A DNA stretch of 52,139 nucleotides from JALZBN01 sp035525375. GTDB lineage: Bacteria > Actinomycetota > Acidimicrobiia > Acidimicrobiales > AC-14. This document shows positions 48,968 through 52,139 of the stretch, in pieces. Position numbers and translations under genes: made by a program. The notes below the pieces were generated by a model. The model saw only the letters and a program-made list of their open reading frames with translations. It searched no databases and had not been told where the DNA came from. Within the stretch, counting starts at the first letter, position 1; each line of letters starts with the position of its first letter. The stretch covers positions 1 through 52,139 of the forward strand of contig DATLEI010000101.1 in NCBI GenBank assembly GCA_035525375.1. Direction: 5' to 3'.

Positions 48968-48997
48968 GGGATGACAGGCATCCCGGCGCGCGCCGGG
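48968..48997. terminator. Double hairpin after the lipoprotein gene
   Basis: GGGATG/CATCCC (48968-48984) is followed immediately by the perfect 16-bp palindrome CCCGGCGCGCGCCGGG (48982-48997). They overlap by 3 bases and begin 2 bases after the stop. It is likely a transcription stop or insulator before rpsB, though without a T-tract. Confidence 0.5.
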
Positions 48998-49023
48998 CGT
49001 CCCCGGTCAACAGCCGGAAACGG

Positions 49024-49029
49024 TAGAGT
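49024..49029 (+). promoter_or_regulatory. -10 box of the rpsB operon
   Basis: TAGAGT lies 113 bases before the rpsB GTG, giving a leader of roughly 107 nt. No strong -35 is visible. Confidence 0.5.
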
Positions 49030-49035
49030 CTTGGG

Positions 49036-49142
49036 GCGGGCGCAACGGCGTCCGCAGTCCGAACATGCCTGCGTGCGGGTCCCACGGTCGCTCGGCGGAG
49101 AGCGTCGCGCCAGGCTGACCAACCGATGGGGAAGGAGAACAC
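49036..49142 (+). promoter_or_regulatory. GC-rich 5' leader of rpsB
   Basis: The leader ends with a strong AAGGAG ribosome-binding site, unlike the leaderless genes nearby. It contains several short complementary blocks. It could host S2 autoregulation, known for rpsB in other bacteria; no specific motif is identified here. Confidence 0.3.
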
Positions 49143-50234
49143 GTGGCTGTCGTCACCATGAAGCAGTTGCTGGAGGCCGGGGTGCATTTCGGCCACCAGA
49201 CCAGGCGCTGGAACCCCAAGATGAAGCGGTTCATCTTCGGCGAGCGCAACGGGATCTACATCATTGATCTCAATCAGACCCTTGAGCGCATCAACGCGGC
49301 GTACACCTACGTTCGCGACATGGTGGCCGGGGGTGGGATCATCCTGTTCGTGGGCACGAAGAAGCAGACGCAGGATGCGATCGCGAGCCACGCGGAGAAC
49401 TCGGGCATGCCGTATGTGAACGAGCGGTGGCTGGGCGGAATGCTCACCAACTTCCAGACAATCAGTGGGCGCGTCAAGAAGATGCAGGAGTACGAGCGCA
49501 TGAAGGCGGCTGGCGACTTCGAGGCCATGCCGAAGAAGGAAGCACTCATCTTGGGTCGCGAGCTCGAGAAGCTGCAGCGCAACCTGGGCGGGATCCGTAA
49601 CCTCTCCCGGATGCCTGACTCGGTGTTCATCATCGACACCAAGAAGGAACACATCGCGGTCACCGAGGCCAACAAGCTCGGGCTGCCGATCGTCGCCGTA
49701 GTCGATACGAACTGTGATCCCGACCTCATTCAGTACGTCATTCCCGGCAACGACGACGCCATCCGATCGGGTGCGCTCATGTGCCGGATCCTCGCTGATG
49801 CAGTCGAAGAGGGCCGCGTGATCAGGGCTCGGCGTGAAGCGAAGGCGATGGCAGCAGCGCCGTCGAACGGCGCGGCCGCGCCGGCCGACCCCGAGGCCGA
49901 ATCGCGCCGCACCCAGCAGCAAACCGAAGCGCGCCGTCAGGCCGCGCTCCAAGCCCAAGAACGTGAGGCGCGCCTTGCGGCCACCGGTCGTCGCCACCAG
50001 CCCACCGCTGAGGTGGGCGAGGGGGGCGAGGATGCGGCTCCCGCGGCTGAGGGTGCAGTGGCAGCCGAGAGCACCATCAACGACCAAGGTTTGGACACTC
50101 CACCCGCCGAGAGCGGGCAAGACGTCCAAACCTCCGACGAAGTTGCCACCGACGACGCGCCAGCCACCGACGACGCGCCTGCGACGACAGAGACGACAAC
50201 CGCTACCGATCGAGACGCCGAGGCCCAGTCGTGA
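49143..50234 (+). CDS. rpsB: 30S ribosomal protein uS2 with long acidic C-terminal extension
   Basis: A 363-residue protein. Residues 1-235 are standard S2: MKQLLEAGVHFGHQTRRWNP, KMKRFIFGERNGIYIIDL, LFVGTKKQTQDAIA, ERWLGGMLTNFQTI and VDTNCDPDLIQYVIPGNDD. The remaining 120 or so residues are low-complexity, rich in Ala, Asp, Glu and Thr, with a tandem ATDDAP duplication, and are likely disordered; typical S2 is about 250-300 residues. It starts at GTG 49143 with AAGGAG. tsf overlaps by 4 bp. Confidence 0.96.
   Translation: MAVVTMKQLLEAGVHFGHQTRRWNPKMKRFIFGERNGIYIIDLNQTLERINAAYTYVRDMVAGGGIILFVGTKKQTQDAIASHAENSGMPYVNERWLGGMLTNFQTISGRVKKMQEYERMKAAGDFEAMPKKEALILGRELEKLQRNLGGIRNLSRMPDSVFIIDTKKEHIAVTEANKLGLPIVAVVDTNCDPDLIQYVIPGNDDAIRSGALMCRILADAVEEGRVIRARREAKAMAAAPSNGAAAPADPEAESRRTQQQTEARRQAALQAQEREARLAATGRRHQPTAEVGEGGEDAAPAAEGAVAAESTINDQGLDTPPAESGQDVQTSDEVATDDAPATDDAPATTETTTATDRDAEAQS
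50145..50180 (+). repeat. 18-bp tandem repeat in the rpsB tail
   Basis: Two units differing only at the last base encode ATDDAP twice in the acidic extension of S2. It is the third 18-bp in-frame duplication in this window. Confidence 0.8.
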
Positions 50235-51031
50235 GCCCCGTCAGCGCCAAAGAGGTGCAGGCGTTGCGCCAGGTGACCGGCGCCGGAATGATGGACGCCA
50301 AGCGTGCCCTTCAGGAGACCAACGGTGACGCTGCGGCGGCGACGAAGTGGCTACGCGAGCGCGGCCTTTCCCAGTCGGCGGCGCGGTCCGATCGGGCCAA
50401 CGAACAGGGAGCCGTAGCCGTTGCTCGCGCCGGTGGCGCTGCTGCAACCATCGAGCTGAAGAGCGAGACCGACTATGTGGCCAAGTCCGATGCCTTCAAG
50501 GCTCTCGCTGACAAGCTTGCCGAAGCGGTCGCCGCACGGGGGGAGGACGCGACGGCAGAGTTCGACGCGGAGATTGATGACCTTCGGGTGACGCTCAAGG
50601 AGAACATCGGGCTCGGACGAGTCGTTCGTTTCGACGCCCCTGAGGGGGCGGTCATCGACAGCTATCTCCACGTACAGAACGGGCGCGGTGTCAATGGCGT
50701 GCTTGTGGAGTTGACCGGTGGCGACGCGGACCTGGCGCACGACATCGCCCTGCACATTGCATCCCAGCGGCCCCGATGGGTTTCGCGTGACGACGTACCG
50801 CCCGAGACGATTGCTGCCGAGCGAGAGACACTCGAACAGCTGACCCGCAACGAGGGCAAGCCCGAACAGGCGATCCCCAAAATCGTCGAGGGTCGCCTCG
50901 GCGGCTTTTTCAAGGACGTTGGCGGATGCCTCCTCGACCAGGCCTTCGTGAAGGACAACAAGCAGACCGTTGGCCAGGTCCTCGGCGACGCGAGCGTCAC
51001 CCGTTTCACCCAGGTGGAGATCGGCCGCTAA
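50231..51031 (+). CDS. tsf: Translation elongation factor Ts
   Basis: A 266-residue nucleotide-exchange factor for EF-Tu. KEVQALRQVTGAGMMDAKRA (UBA-like start), WLRERGLSQSAARSDR and the EF-Ts core IELKSETDYVAKSDAF and GVLVELTGGDADLAHDIALH are diagnostic. The C-terminal part has LLDQAFVKDNKQTVGQVL. GTG 50231 overlaps the rpsB TGA (GTGA). Confidence 0.97.
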   Translation: MSPVSAKEVQALRQVTGAGMMDAKRALQETNGDAAAATKWLRERGLSQSAARSDRANEQGAVAVARAGGAAATIELKSETDYVAKSDAFKALADKLAEAVAARGEDATAEFDAEIDDLRVTLKENIGLGRVVRFDAPEGAVIDSYLHVQNGRGVNGVLVELTGGDADLAHDIALHIASQRPRWVSRDDVPPETIAAERETLEQLTRNEGKPEQAIPKIVEGRLGGFFKDVGGCLLDQAFVKDNKQTVGQVLGDASVTRFTQVEIGR

Positions 51032-51034
51032 AGC

Positions 51035-51796
51035 GTGGACCTCGACGACGCCCAGGGCCCGCCGGTTCACACCGAAGGCACGCACTGGAATCGCGTCGTT
51101 CTCAAGCTGTCGGGCGAGGCGTTTGCGGAGCCCGCAATGGGCTACGGAATCGATGGTCTGATGGTCGGGCGGATTGCGACCGAAGTGGCCGAGGCGCGCC
51201 GTGACCTCGGCACCGAGATCGCCATTGTGGTCGGTGGCGGCAACATCTGGCGGGGGATGGAGGGCGCCGGAGCCGGGATGGATCGGGCCCAGGCCGACAC
51301 AATGGGAATGCTGGCCACCGTCATCAACGCCCTCGCCCTCCAAGACGCGCTCGAAAAGCTCGGGGAGCCCACCCGGGTCATGACCGCCATTCAGATGGCC
51401 CAGGTAGCCGAGCCCTATATCCGGCGGCGGGCCCAGCGCCATCTGGAGATGGGCAGGGTGGTGATCATGGCGGGCGGCACCGGAAACCCGTTCTTCACCA
51501 CCGATACAACCGCGGCCCTGCGGGCAGCCGAGATCGGTGCTCAAGCGGTTCTGAAGGGCACGCACTCGGGAGTCGACGGCGTCTACACCGATGACCCACT
51601 AACGAACCCAGAGGCGACGAAGTTCACCGAGGTGCGCTACATCGAGGTCCTCAATCGCGGCCTTCGCATCATGGACTCGACAGCAATCACCTTCTGCATG
51701 GACAACAAGCTGCCCATCGTGGTCTTCGACCTGATGGCACCGGGCAACATCCGTCGCGCCCTGGAGGGCCAGGCGATCGGTACGCTGGTTTCATGA
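51035..51796 (+). CDS. pyrH: Uridylate kinase
   Basis: A 253-residue UMP kinase. VVLKLSGEAFAEPAMGYGID, IAIVVGGGNIWRG, DTMGMLATVINALALQDAL, VVIMAGGTGNPFFTTDTTAAL and LKGTHSGVDGVYTDDPLTNP match the bacterial hexameric enzyme. GTG 51035 gives an N-terminal extension of about 18 residues before the conserved core. frr overlaps its stop. Confidence 0.97.
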   Translation: MDLDDAQGPPVHTEGTHWNRVVLKLSGEAFAEPAMGYGIDGLMVGRIATEVAEARRDLGTEIAIVVGGGNIWRGMEGAGAGMDRAQADTMGMLATVINALALQDALEKLGEPTRVMTAIQMAQVAEPYIRRRAQRHLEMGRVVIMAGGTGNPFFTTDTTAALRAAEIGAQAVLKGTHSGVDGVYTDDPLTNPEATKFTEVRYIEVLNRGLRIMDSTAITFCMDNKLPIVVFDLMAPGNIRRALEGQAIGTLVS

Positions 51797-52139
51797 CGGG
51801 AGGCCTCGGGCCCGAAATCGACAAGGCGATGGCCGAGGTGACCGCCAAGATGGAGAAGGCGGTGTCGCACGCCCAGTCGGAGTTCGGAACCGTTCGCACC
51901 GGACGCGCTTCACCGGCGCTGATCGAGAAACTGAGAATCGACTACTACGGCAGCGAGGTCCCGCTCGTGCAGTTGGCCGGGTTCAGTGTGCCCGAGGCCC
52001 GCCTCCTAGTGGTGGCGCCCTACGACAAGGGTGCGCTGAAGGCGATCGAGAAGGCCATCCAGAATTCCGACCTGGGTATCACCCCGTCGAACGACGGCCA
52101 GGTCATCCGCCTCGTCTTCCCGCAACTGACCTCGGAGCG
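51793..52139 (+). CDS. frr: Ribosome recycling factor (3' end outside the window)
   Basis: The first 115 residues of RRF: EVTAKMEKAVSHAQSEFGTV, RTGRASPALIEKLRIDYYGS, VPLVQLAGFSVPEARLLVVA, PYDKGALKAIEKAIQNSDLG and ITPSNDGQVIRLVFPQLT. It disassembles post-termination ribosomes with EF-G. ATG 51793 overlaps the pyrH TGA (ATGA). About 70 C-terminal residues are missing at the window edge. Confidence 0.97.
   Translation, partial: MTGGLGPEIDKAMAEVTAKMEKAVSHAQSEFGTVRTGRASPALIEKLRIDYYGSEVPLVQLAGFSVPEARLLVVAPYDKGALKAIEKAIQNSDLGITPSNDGQVIRLVFPQLTSE

Noticed and set aside
48927..50129. 400-codon open frame antisense to rpsB
   Set aside because: rpsB is unambiguous; the antisense product has no recognisable domain.

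Overview
The window is high-GC, gene-dense chromosomal DNA from an actinobacterium. Several features support this: a fused E1/E2 2-oxoglutarate dehydrogenase (Kgd type), a GTP-dependent PEP carboxykinase, a mycothiol-amidase-like PIG-L enzyme, a UvrD2-type helicase with an HRDC domain, a DUF2469 protein, and the order rnc-mutM-smc-ftsY-ffh-rpsP-khpA-rimM-trmD-rplS followed by comM-dprA-xerC-whiG-like sigma-rpsB-tsf-pyrH-frr. The divergence of many proteins makes me suspect a deep lineage such as Acidimicrobiia, but that is inference. I see no rRNA, tRNA, CRISPR array, insertion sequence or prophage.

Layout. Positions 1-3521 look like the edge of a [NiFe]-hydrogenase accessory cluster: a partial minus-strand gene, hypC, a SIS-HypC fusion, a GmhA-like SIS protein and a double-domain SagB-type flavin oxidoreductase. 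Positions 3518-5541 (minus) hold a MerR regulator, a small zinc-ribbon protein and two membrane proteins. Kgd and a NYN-nuclease/S1/H1-tail protein follow, then xth. Positions 11794-14261 (minus) carry a stand-alone sigma region 4 protein and uvrD2. A plus-strand block encodes a HAD phosphatase, a double-ACT protein, def, a PH-SHOCT protein and a PIG-L deacetylase. Positions 17924-20644 (minus) encode a membrane protein, a RAM-domain protein, pckG and a cold-shock-domain protein.

From 20.6 kb onward nearly everything is on the plus strand: thiL-thiD (rpmB opposite), dak-recG-rsmD-coaD, a DivIVA-like protein, DUF177-rpmF-plsX-acpP-rnc-mutM-smc-ftsY, then ffh-rpsP-khpA-rimM/GrpB-trmD-rplS, DUF2469-yraN, comM-dprA-xerC-sigma, a degenerate M23/lipase protein and a lipoprotein, and finally rpsB-tsf-pyrH-frr. 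This half is a housekeeping block for ribosome assembly, protein targeting, chromosome segregation, phospholipid precursors and DNA uptake/repair. Genes are tightly coupled, often with 4-bp stop/start overlaps.

The main points of interest are a RimM-GrpB fusion, a hydrogenase-associated module with a SIS-HypC fusion and a tandem SagB oxidoreductase, a NYN nuclease with a histone-H1-like tail, a non-catalytic-looking M23 domain fused to a lipase, nested palindromes upstream of xth, widespread leaderless-type promoters, and several genes whose only plausible start is a CTG overlapping the previous stop.
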